This document shows positions 54,531 through 63,741 of a DNA stretch of 64,000 nt, piece by piece. The notes beneath the pieces were generated by a model. That model saw only the letters and a program-made list of their open reading frames with translations, did not search any database and was not told where the DNA came from. The first letter of the stretch is position 1. Every line of letters begins with the position of its first letter. Source of the stretch: Mikania micrantha (taxonomy: Eukaryota; Streptophyta; Magnoliopsida; Asterales; Asteraceae); the NCBI GenBank assembly GCA_009363875.1, contig CM018682.1:67416031-67480030 (forward strand). The letters are read 5' to 3'. Position numbers and translations under genes: made by a program.

Positions 54531-56021
54531 TTCAGGTTTCCTCGTTCAACTACCTCTTGTTGTGCTTGAATGATGTTGTCATGTAAACTTGTCTACACAG
54601 TCATCCCCATTGCTCTGACGCGCAAGGGTTTGACCCGTTCCTTCCGGCTCAAGGCATCAGCTACAATGTTTGCCTTGCCCGGATGGTATTTGATCACACA
54701 ATCTTAATCGTTCAGGAGCTCAACCCAACTTCTCTGGCTCATGTTAAGCTCCTTCTGATCAAATATGTGCTGCAGACTCTTGTGATCAGTAAATATGGTA
54801 TACTTGGTACCATATATGTAATCTCCAAATCTTCAACGCGAATACCACTGCTCCCAGTTCCATATCATGAGTAGTGTTGTTCTTCTCATGAACCTTCAGT
54901 TGTCTTGAGGCATACGCAATAACTTTGTCCCGTTGCATAAGTATACAACCAAGTCCCTGATGGGATTCATCACATTACACTACAAAGTCATCGCAACCGT
55001 CTGAGAGAAATAAGATTGGAGCATAACATAGCTTTTGCTTCAAAGTCTGAAAGGCATCTTCTTGCTTCCGTTCCCAAACAAACGGCTCGCTTTTCTGTGT
55101 TAGCTTGGTGAGCAGCAGAGCTATCTTAGAAAAGTTTGAAACAAACCTTCTATAATAGCCTGCTAAGCCTAGAAACAAACGTATCTCCGTCGGTGTCTTC
55201 GGAGTATCCCAGTTCTTTATTACTTCGATATTGGCAGGGTCTACATGTATTCCCTCACTGTTGACTACATGACCTAGAAATTGAACCTCTTTTAACCAAA
55301 ATTCACTCTTAGAGAATTTGGCATAGAGTCGCTCTTCCTTTAACAGTTCCAAGATCATTCTAAGATGTTGTTCGTGCTCTGCTTTGCTTTTGGAATAGAT
55401 CTGTATGTCATCAATGAAAACAATGACAAATTTATCTAGATACGGCTTGCAAACTCGATTCATGAGATCCATGAAAACTGCAGGTGCATTCATCAATCCT
55501 AACGGCATCACCATAAACTCGTAATGCCCGTATCTGGTATGAAACGCCGTATTTGGTATGTCCTCGTCTTGAAATCTAAGCTGATGGTATCCGGACCGTA
55601 AGTCAATCTTCAAAAAGTACTGAGCTCGTTGCAGTTGGTCAAACAAATCATCAATCCTCGGTAATGGATACCGATTCTTGATGGTTAGTTTGTTTAGCTC
55701 CCTGTAGTCTATGCACATACGAAAAGATCCATCCTTCTTCTTCACGAACAATACAGGAGCTCCCCAAGGTGAGTAGCTCGGTCATATGAAACCTTTGTCG
55801 AGTAACTCCTGTAGTTGATTCGACAATTCCTGCATCTCTGAAGGTTCTAACCTGTAAGGAGATTTAGCAACAGGTGTTGCTCCAGGAATCAAATCAATAC
55901 GAAACTATACCGGTCGCACAGGTGGCAAACCGGGTAGGTCTTCAGGAAACACTTCGGGGTATTCCTTTACTATCGGCACGTCTTGTATCGTTTTCTCGTC
56001 TGTCTCCTTCTCCACCACGTG
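54531..56021 (-). pseudogene. E14 reverse transcriptase-RNase H, interrupted by E15
   Basis: The linker 'YPEVFPEDLPG' lies near 55925-55960, then a stop at about 55905. After another stop, 'FVKKKDGSFRMCIDYRELNK', 'LDKFVIVFIDDIQIYSKS' (catalytic FIDD at about 55395-55415; the usual Leu after DDI is Gln) and 'LFLGLAGYYRRFVS' fill the open frame 55751-54975. TAA at 54977-54975 precedes RNase H ('CDESHQGLGCILMQRDK', 'DMELGAVVFALKIW'), which then frameshifts near 54825. The 5' limit at 56021 is the E15 insertion, not a start. Confidence 0.85.
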
Positions 56022-56403
56022 TGTCGCACCCCGAGAAATCCCGACCCTTCCGGGGCGCGAACGACGACAGATTGTCAGGATCGCAGTCTCCGGTCACACA
56101 ACATGCGAGAACTATATGTCTAGTTTCATACATACGTCCAATAACTTGGATAAAACAGTTTGTAAAATCAGAGTTGCGGAAGTAAAATATAAGTTAACAA
56201 AACAGTTTAACATTCATAGGTAGCGGAAGCATTAACTTAAAATAGTTTTCAAAACAACACGAGTTTAATGTTGCGGAAGCGATTAAAGATGGTTTGATAA
56301 TACAAAAGTAACACGATCAATGTTTAAATATTATCAAATGGCCTAAGACACTACAGTAGATGCATGGACTCCATCCTAGTCCTTGTGCGCGTGCCTTAGT
56401 TAC

Positions 56404-56875
56404 CTGAGAAAACATGCGACTAAAAGGTCAACACAAAGGTTGGTGAGAGCACAGGTTTGAAATCAGCAGTAAACATCAAAATGTTTAAAGTAAGTGTAAG
56501 CAGGTCTACTTTTCAATACAATGCAATATCAATTGATAGCTAGTCAATATGTTTTATATCATATGGCAAATGTTGTTTGGTCAATTATGCACTGTTCCGA
56601 CCTCCAGTCGGGGTGGCCATACGGCTCGCAACAGTGGGGCTTGTAAGGCCCAAGTAGTACTATTCAGAATTACCACGCTAAGCGCAACGCGCTATTAACG
56701 GTTCGAGGTGTGTTTAATGAGGACTTATCAGTTTTGTGGATGAATGCCACACATATGCATATACGATATTAGCATGTACAAAAGAAACCAAAAATGTGTA
56801 AGTTGTTCAAAAGTAGTTTGTATGCAATGTTTTCTCCCCCAAAGGTAGAAGATGTAAAAGGGGCCGTGAACTCAC
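56404..56875 (-). promoter_or_regulatory. E15 LTR intron-like segment (472 nt)
   Basis: In sense it opens GTAACAG|GTGAGTTCACGGCCCC at 56875 and closes CTCACCAACC, GTTGAC, CTTTTAGTC and GCATGTTTTCTCAG at 56404, followed by GTAACTAAGG. This is the shortest of the seven and has no tandem repeats. As E15 is the youngest element, it is the best test case. Confidence 0.55.
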
Positions 56876-58050
56876 CTGTTACAGCAGTCCCGATGTGTAC
56901 GTGTTCGCGTCTGCGAATGCTAGCACCTGCTAGTATGCACCTATAACCATATAGGTGTAAGTATGTGTTTTGTGGTGTGTTGTATCCCATACAACTCCAA
57001 GTTTCGGTGTGCTCAACCGAGTGTGTGTGTTGGCTTGTGTTGTCTCGACGAATCGTTGGTGACACGATTGTTGTGTTTACGTGCCTCAATGCACATAAGA
57101 CACCAAAATGCATCCCATGACTCTAATCACATAAGTTACCATTTTTAGAAAGTTTCCAATTTAGGAAAGTGTGGTTATGAAATCCCATTTCATAAAACTA
57201 ATAAATTCCAATATGTTTATAAAATCATGTTTTATCATTTAAAACGCATCGTCGGTGCATAAATCATCATATACGCCGTTTTGCCCAAATAAAGTTTCCT
57301 TATTTGGAAAGTATTCGTTTAAAAGCTCGTTTTCACAAAACGAAGTTTCTAAATATGTTAAAAATCATTTCTATGCATATTCCAATGCTCAAAGTTCATC
57401 AAAACGTTTTAAAACATCAAAAGTCCTCTTTTGATTTTTAAAAGTTTCCATTTATAGTAAGTTTCTATAAAACCAAGTTTTTCACAAAATCAAATGTCCC
57501 AATGTGTTTCTAAAGACTCCAATATACTTTTAACAACATCTAGACATGTCTAACATGTCTAGACATCACAATTCCAAGACTTGCAAAATAAAAGTTTCCT
57601 TTTACGGCAAGTGCACCAAAACATCATCAAATCAAAGCTAACCTAACCAAAACTCAATTCTAACATTACTAAACACTAAAATCAGTAAATCCATGATACC
57701 TAAACAACGAATCACCAACACATTCAAGCACAATGATTTAACGGAGTTGCATGTGGGTTTTTAACCCTTGCATGTACAATCTATCAACTAATAAGCATGT
57801 AAGACTACCTTAGCAGCTAGGATTTATGTTGAGTAGCTCCTGATGATGACGATCCACTGATTCGAAGGCTGTTCCAAGCTTGTGGACGATCCTCAACGCC
57901 TTCCTTGTGCTTCAATGGCTTCCACACTCCAAGGATAGCTCCCAATGGTGATTCTAGAGACTTGAAGGTCTGGATTCAGTGTATTTGGTCGAGAGAATAA
58001 GTTAAAGTTCGAACAAGATGAGGGAAAGCCGAACAAATGAGCTAGGTTGG

Positions 58051-58059
58051 ATTTTTATA
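58051..58059 (-). promoter_or_regulatory. E15 LTR TATA box
   Basis: The minus strand reads AAAATTTTATAAAAATCC. It lies about 25 bases downstream, in sense, of the nearest dyad word. Confidence 0.6.
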
Positions 58060-58080
58060 AAATTTTTGATCTGCATGGCC

Positions 58081-58205
58081 TTCGCGTACCGCGGAGGCCG
58101 ATCAAAAGTTTTCATCGCGTACCGCGATAGGATTCGGGAGTCTCGACTCCCGGTTTGCTTCGCATACCGCAAAGCCTTTCGCCGAGGGACCATCGTGTAC
58201 CGCGA
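58081..58205. repeat. E15 array of TCGCG-TAC-CGCGA dyads
   Basis: Four words: 58082-58094 (TCGCGTACCGCGG), 58115-58127 (perfect TCGCGTACCGCGA), 58160-58171 (TCGCATACCGCA) and 58193-58205 (TCGTGTACCGCGA). They occupy the 30-150 bases just upstream of the TATA box in sense. Two of the deviations are C-to-T type changes at CpG. Confidence 0.8.
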
Positions 58206-58680
58206 TGAGTCCACTTCCTTGTTTTTCGATTGCGTTGATACGATTTCGCTCGTACTCGATTCCTAACATTTATCCAACGCATCAAATGCTCGTTCAAGCA
58301 CACAAATACATGTAGCACATAAGTTTGATTGATCGCCAACGCTCGTGAGACTCGTGTGTGTTTCGATAATTCCTCGGATTATCTTTGATAGTTTGTGTTC
58401 GTGTATAACGAAGTGTTTGCACGCTTGATTAATCCTAATCAACGTGTAATGCATAATTCAATAACTCCTCGAATTATTGTCTTGTGCTAGCGTTGTGTTT
58501 GCCACACTTGGTTTCCAAAACCAATGTGCCATGCAATGTACGATTCGATAGTTCCTTGAACTATCGTTTTGTAGTCGTTTGTGTTCAACTCATCTAATTA
58601 ACGAAATTAAATGAAATGCAACAAGTATGAATGTGAAATGTAAAGGAAGTAAGAGTTGCAATTTACCTGAAATTGCCGGG

Positions 58681-58826
58681 TGTCACATCATCCCCTTGTT
58701 GAAAGAAATTTCGTCCCGAAATTTGGTTGTTGTTGGTAGTGTTTGAGAAACAAGAGTGTTTGAGAAACAAAAATTTTCTGGTTGTCACATCATCCCCTTG
58801 TTGAAAGGAATTTTGTCCCGAAATTT
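58681..58826 (-). repeat. E15 duplicated LTR edge and polypurine tract
   Basis: TGTCACATCATCCCCTTGTT, then GAAAGAAATTTCGTCCCGAA, occurs at 58681 and again with small changes at 58783, a 102-base period. Between them is an 18-base direct repeat (GTGTTTGAGAAACAAGA-like). In sense the tract AACAAGGGGATGA is therefore present twice before the LTR. Confidence 0.85.
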
Positions 58827-59022
58827 ATTTGTTGGTGTCGACGTTCGACGTTGTTTGCTTGAAGAGATGGGGATATTTGCGCATCATCTGATCCTCACGT
58901 TCCCACATGAATTCAGGTCCGCGTTTCGAGTTCCATCGAACTTTAACAATAGGAATCTTACTCTGTTTGAGTTGTTTGACCTCACGGTCCATGATCTCTA
59001 CCGGTTCTTCCACGAACCGTAG
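58825..59022 (-). pseudogene. E15 chromodomain-like tail
   Basis: In frame after the TAA at 59023-59025: 'EEPVEIMDREVKQLKQSKIP', 'VKVRWNSKRGPEFMWERED' and 'KYPHLF', ending at 58825. It is the C-terminal extension of integrase, which in Tekay-like elements is thought to bind modified histones. Trp is kept, unlike E6. A premature stop cuts it off from the integrase core. Confidence 0.8.
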
Positions 59023-60195
59023 TTATTCATCCACCTGGATCTCATCCAGTGGAACTATAAGTGTTTCATCTGATAAACATTTCTTCAGGTTCGAAACATG
59101 AAATACGTTGTGAACTCCGTCGAGTTCGGCTGGTAAGTTGAGTTGGTATGCCACTAGACCAATCCCTTTCAGGATCTCGAATGGTCCAATATACCGTGGG
59201 TTCAGTTTGCCTCGTTTACCGAGACGAATGACGCCTTTCCAGGGTGAAACTTTCAGAAGGACTTTGTCTCCTACCTGAAATTCCAAAGGTTTTCGGCGTT
59301 TGTCGGCATAGCTCTTTTGACGATCACGAGCTGCTGCCATGCGATTTATGATTTGCATGATTTTCTCCGTCGTTTCATGTACAAGTTCCGGGCCAGTAAG
59401 CTGACTGTCGCCCACTTCCGCCCAGCAGATGGGTGATCGGCATTTCCTGCCATAGAGTGCCTCAAAAGGCGCTGCCTTGATACTGGTGTGGTAGCTGTTG
59501 TTGTAGGAAAACTCCACCAACGGCAGGTGAGTTTCCCAGCTGTTACCAAAGTCTACTACGCACGCTCGTAGCATATCTTCAAGGGTTTGTATTGTGCGTT
59601 CACTCTGGCCATCAGTTTGTGGGTGGTATGCTGTACTCATATCCAACCGTGTGCCAAGTGACTTTTTTAATGATCTCCAGAAGTTAGAAGTGAATCTGGC
59701 GTCTCGATCTGAAATAATGGAGATCGGCACTCCATGTCGCGAGACTACTTCCTTGACATAGATTCTGGCTAGCCTTTCCATTTTGTCATTCTCCTTGATC
59801 GCAAGGAAATGTGCTGACTTAGTCAGTCGGTCCACAATTACCCAGATAGTGTCACATCCACTAGGAGTACGGGGTAATTTGGTGATGAAATCCATGGATA
59901 TCTGTTCCCATTTCCACATGGGGATCTCGGGTTGTGTGAGTAATCCAGAGGGTTTCTGGTACTCGATCTTGACTTTGGCACAAGTCAAACATTTGCCTAC
60001 GTAGGTGGCGATGTCGGCTTTCATGTGTGGCCACCAGTAAAGTACCTTCAGATCGTGATACATCTTATCAGATCCTGGGTGAATGGAATATCGGGATTTG
60101 TAAGCCTCGTCCATCACAAGGTCTCGTAAGTTTCCATGATGTGGAACCCAGACGCATTCCATGAAATACTGTAAGCCATCGGCTTTTTCCGTAAG
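59023..60195 (-). pseudogene. E15 integrase core
   Basis: Integrase of about 390 residues, open between two in-frame stops (TAA 60196-60198 and TAA 59023-59025). 'HPGSDKMYHDLKVLYWWPHM' and 'YVGKCLTCAKVK' form the H2C2 zinc domain. Catalytic D, D, E lie in 'ISMDFITKLPRT', 'SIISDRDARFTSNFW' and 'AYHPQTDGQSERTIQTLEDM'. The C-terminal half has 'YADKRRKPLEFQVGDKVLLK' and 'HNVFHVSNLKKCLSDE'. All catalytic residues are intact and there are no frameshifts. Confidence 0.9.
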
Positions 60196-60621
60196 TTATT
60201 GTTCCATTCCCCTTAGTGATTCAGCCGCCAAATTTTCAGGTTTTAGTGCCTCCATCTGGGCATTACGTATCTGTTCAGGGAGGTTGGGAAGAATTGTGAG
60301 CTGTAAAGCTCGTACCCTCTTGGGTTTCGAAGTGTTTTTCCGGCTTAGAGCATCGGCCACCACATTGGCCTTCCCCGGGTGATACTTGATAGCACACTCG
60401 TAGTCGTTTAGGAGTTCGAGCCAGCGACGCTGTCGCATGTTCAGTTCCTTCTGCTTGAATATGTGTTGGAGACTCTTATGATCAGTGTATATCGTACACT
60501 TTGTATCATACAGGTAGTGCCTCCAGATCCTAAGTGCAAATACCACGGCTCCAAGTTCCAAGTCGTGGGTGGTGTAGTTCTTCTCGTGGACTTTCAGTTG
60601 CCGAGAAGCATATGCGATCAC
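60196..60621 (-). pseudogene. E15 RNase H, second part
   Basis: In frame after the TAG at 60622-60624: 'VIAYASRQLKVHEKNYTTHD', 'LELGAVVFALRIWRHYLYD', 'YTDHKSLQHIFKQKELNMRQ' and 'HPGKANVVADALSRK', ending at TAA 60196-60198. The preceding codons ('YCDASIQGLGCVLMQRE') belong to the same domain, so the stop splits RNase H in two. Confidence 0.9.
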
Positions 60622-63189
60622 CTATTCTCGCTGCATCAGCACACAGCCGAGTCCTTGTATCGAGGCGTCGCAATATACTACGAAGTCGTCCGTTCCATCA
60701 GGAAGAGATAAGATAGGTGCACTACAGAGCTTCTGCTTGAGAAGTTGAAATGCATCCTCCTGTTTGTCAGTCCAGAGATACTTCTTGTCCTTGTGGGTTA
60801 AAGCTGTAAGGGGTTGTGCTATCTTTGAAAATCCTTCGATAAAACGTCGATAATAGCCTGCCAAGCCTAGGAATTGTCGCACCTCAGTTGGGGTCTTTGG
60901 TGCTTCCCAGTTCTTGATTGCCTCTATCTTAGACTTATCCACATGAATCCCTTGTTCATTCACAACATGTCCCAAAAATTGGACTTCTCGGATCCAAAAG
61001 TCGCATTTTGAGAGTTTAGCGTACAGCTTCTCTTTCCGTAGCAGTTCAAGAGCCAATTGAAGATGCTCTTTGTGTTCCTCCTGGGTTTTGGAGTAGATGA
61101 GAATATCATCTATGAAGACAATGACGAACTTGTCGAGGTATGGTTTGCACACTCTATTCATGAGGTCCATGAATACTGCGGGTGCGTTTGTCAGCCCAAA
61201 CGGCATAACCAAAAACTCATAATGGCCATACCGAGTGCGGAAAGCAGTCTTGGGTATATCTTCCTCCTGAATTCTCAACTGGTGGTATCCTGAACGCAAA
61301 TCGATCTTAGAGTAGTAACTTGATCCTTGCAGTTGATCAAACAGATCATCGATGCGAGGTAATGGGTAACGGTTCTTGATTGTTACTTTGTTCAATTCCC
61401 GATAGTCAATGCACATACGGAAGGTGCCATCCTTCTTCTTTACGAACAAGACCGGAGCTCCCCAGGGTGAGAAGCTTGGTCTAATGAAACCCTTGTCCAG
61501 CAACTCTTGCAGTTGATTGGACAGTTCCTGCATCTCCAAAGGCGCAAGTTGATATGGTGCTTGTGCAATAGGCGCTGTTCCCGGCACAAGGTCTATGCGG
61601 AACTCCGCTTGTCGAGGTGGTGGTAGTCCTGGTAGATCCTCAGGGAATACGTCAGGATAGTCGCACACGACTGGGATGTCTTCTATTTTCTTCTCCTCTT
61701 CAGTCTTGTCGGTGATAAGCGCCAGAATAGCTGTGTATCTTTTTCGTAAGCATTTGTGAGCTTTCATGCACGAGATGATGTTCAGAGGAGTGTCACTCCT
61801 TTCGCCCTTGATATCTAGAGTTTCTCCGCCAGGGAGAGGTATGCGCACAACCTTGTCGTGGAAAATGATTTCAGCCTGGTTTTCGGACAACCAATCCATG
61901 CCCACTACAACATCAAAACTGCCTAGTGTAACCGGCATGAGGTCAATCTTAAATGTATGGCCTGCTAGCTCTAACGTGCATTCTTTCAGAATGTGCTTAG
62001 TCACAATTAATTTACCATCAGCTAGTTCTACTGTATACTCAAACTCTAAGGGCGTTGGGGTAATGGCAAGTATCTCATTAAAGTCCTTAGATATAAAGCT
62101 TTTCTCAGCTACAGTATCAAACAATACAGAAGCATAATTATCGTTCAAGAGATACGTACCGGTTGCAAGGTTGGTATCCCTCCTGGCCTCCTTGGCCCCA
62201 ATCACGAAGGCTCGTCCCCTCGTGCCATTGTTCCCATTATTGTTGTTATGTTGGTTGTTGTTGTTCTTTTTCAGATGCAGGCAATCCTTCTTGAAGTGCC
62301 CTGGTTTCCCACATTCGAAGCAACCCTTCGGTGCTTCAAGCTGTTGTTGTTGTTGGGGTTTTGGGGTCTTTGCAAGTAGTTCACCCCTGCAATCTTTAAC
62401 TGCATGTCCCCCTTTTCCACAGCGCTGGCATTGAAAGCGGCCACACTGACCCTGTGCATGGTGGAAGTTGCACTTGTGGCATTTAGGGTGTTTCCCAGCA
62501 TAACCTCCTTGGTTCTGGGTGGTTGGGATGGGTGGGGCATAAGCTTGGGTTGATCCAAACTTACGTTGCTGTGGTGGTGGTTGAAGAGTAGAAGTCTTGT
62601 TTAGGGTGTCATCCCACTTTCGTTTGCCCTTGTCGTTAGTTGTGGTCACAGCACCACGAGGTGGCAAGAGTCCTTGTGCGACAGCTGAATCGGTAAGCTT
62701 GTGAGTTAGTCGCACTGTTTGTTGCATGGTGATGGGGTCAGCAGAAAGTACCATGCCCTGAATTTGAGGTGGTAGTCCCTCAATGTACTTCTCTATGTGC
62801 TTGAAAGGTGGGTTTGCCATTTCCGGGCACCGGTTTGCCAGCTCATAAGACCTGGCAGTGTAGGCCTCAACCTCGGAACCAATCATCTTGTGGTTCCAGA
62901 ATTCAGTCTCAAGTTTCTGCACCTCACCACCAGGGCAGTATTCGCGGTTCAACATTTGCTTAAAGTTATCCCAAGGTAGAGCGTTGGCTGCATCAAGTCC
63001 TAGGTTATGAACGTTGGCATTCCACCAAGTGATGGCAGCTCCCTCGAATGTCCCTGCAGCGAACCTGACCCTGTCCTCGTTCCTGCAGTTGCTCATGGCG
63101 AAGGCTGATTCCGCCTTCTCAATCCAGTGTAATAGCCCAACGGCTCCCTCAGTGCCACTGAATGAATGGGGTTTGCAATCCAGAAACAT
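60622..63189 (-). pseudogene. E15 gag-protease-reverse transcriptase ORF (855 codons)
   Basis: Residues 1-170 are gag capsid ('GLLHWIEKAESAFAMS', 'FEGAAITWWNANV', 'YIEGLPPQIQGMVLS'). Residues about 235-300 are zinc knuckles ('CQRCGKGGHAVKDC', 'CFECGKPGHFKKDC', and a CHKC...HH variant). Near 358 is the protease site 'VLFDTVAEKSF', with Val (GTA) where the active D-T-G/D-S-G needs Gly. RT spans about 575-770: 'FVKKKDGTFRMCIDYRELNK' and the catalytic 'FVIVFIDDILIYSKT' (about 686-700). The start of RNase H ends at the TAG. The first Met shown is not the true start; the gag N-terminus lies upstream in another frame. Confidence 0.92.
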
Positions 63190-63476
63190 CTTGAACGTGC
63201 AGAGGGGAGGGTTAGGATTTGATCATGAGATATGCAAAGAGTAGAGTTGGGTTAAGTATCAGGTAAACGTGTTGAATTGGAAACAAGTGATTGTGGTGCA
63301 AGGTGAATATGAACAGATTCATCACCTTGGTTCAGTGGGTTTTGATTACGGGCAGCTTCCCATGCAGCAAGTACCTCCTCAACTCGCTCGTTGATGAGGG
63401 CGTTCAACTCAGCTTGAGTCAGGTTGATGTTTCCACGTCCGCCTGCATTCCTACGTCCTCCACGTCTTCCAGCCAT
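63190..63476 (-). pseudogene. E15 gag N-terminus, frameshifted
   Basis: From ATG at 63476-63474: 'MAGRRGGRRNAGGRGNINLT', 'AELNALINERVEEVLAAWEA'. An Arg/Gly-rich start followed by a short helix is usual for gag of this branch. The frame ends at 63252, and the frame that leads into 63189 has a TGA near 63222, so an indel lies between about 63225 and 63255. The ATG is about 250 bases after the PBS. Confidence 0.8.
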
Positions 63477-63722
63477 GATCTTCATAGCGAGAATACGTGT
63501 TAGTGTTTGACTAGTGACTAATGTAGTGTGTGCGGTGGGTATTGTTAAGAACATATATAGCTTTGGATTCTCCCCATCATGGGCAGTCACGTGCGGTGAT
63601 GAACGTAACGCATAAAAGTTGTGACATGTGTGCAAGTATCGCAATACTAAGCACTAAGTGTTGTGTGGAGACTAGTGGTTATAGACTAAGTTCACTAAAT
63701 GCAAACCTAATTCGCAATAACC

Positions 63723-63738
63723 GGAGGCTCTGATACCA
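63723..63738 (-). other. E15 primer binding site
   Basis: The minus strand reads TGGTATCAGAGCCTCC, complementary to initiator methionine tRNA, three bases after the 5' LTR end. Confidence 0.95.
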
Positions 63739-63741
63739 ATC

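Larger units (their letters stand above)
49321..56021 (-). mobile_element. E14: type-A chromodomain gypsy, 3' half, split by E15
   Basis: Minus strand: pol (56021-53133), polypurine tract, 3' LTR (53098-49321). Pol stops dead at 56021 in the protease-RT linker, where the E15 LTR starts, and the rest should resume to the right of the window. It was inserted next to AGAAG at 49316-49320. Confidence 0.9.
56022..58687 (-). repeat. E15 3' LTR, type B (2666 bp)
   Basis: TGTCGCACCCCGAGAA to AATTGCCGGGTGTCACA. The inverted ends TGTCGCACCC / GGGTGTCACA match at 8 of 10. It was inserted next to ACGTG (56017-56021). Confidence 0.9.

Noticed and set aside
59023..60711. Plus-strand frames opposite E15 integrase and RNase H
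   Set aside because: Antisense shadows of a well-supported minus-strand gene.
53133..63189. Bacterial-style operon of minus-strand ORFs
   Set aside because: All are fragments of two gypsy gag-pol genes split by stops and frameshifts.
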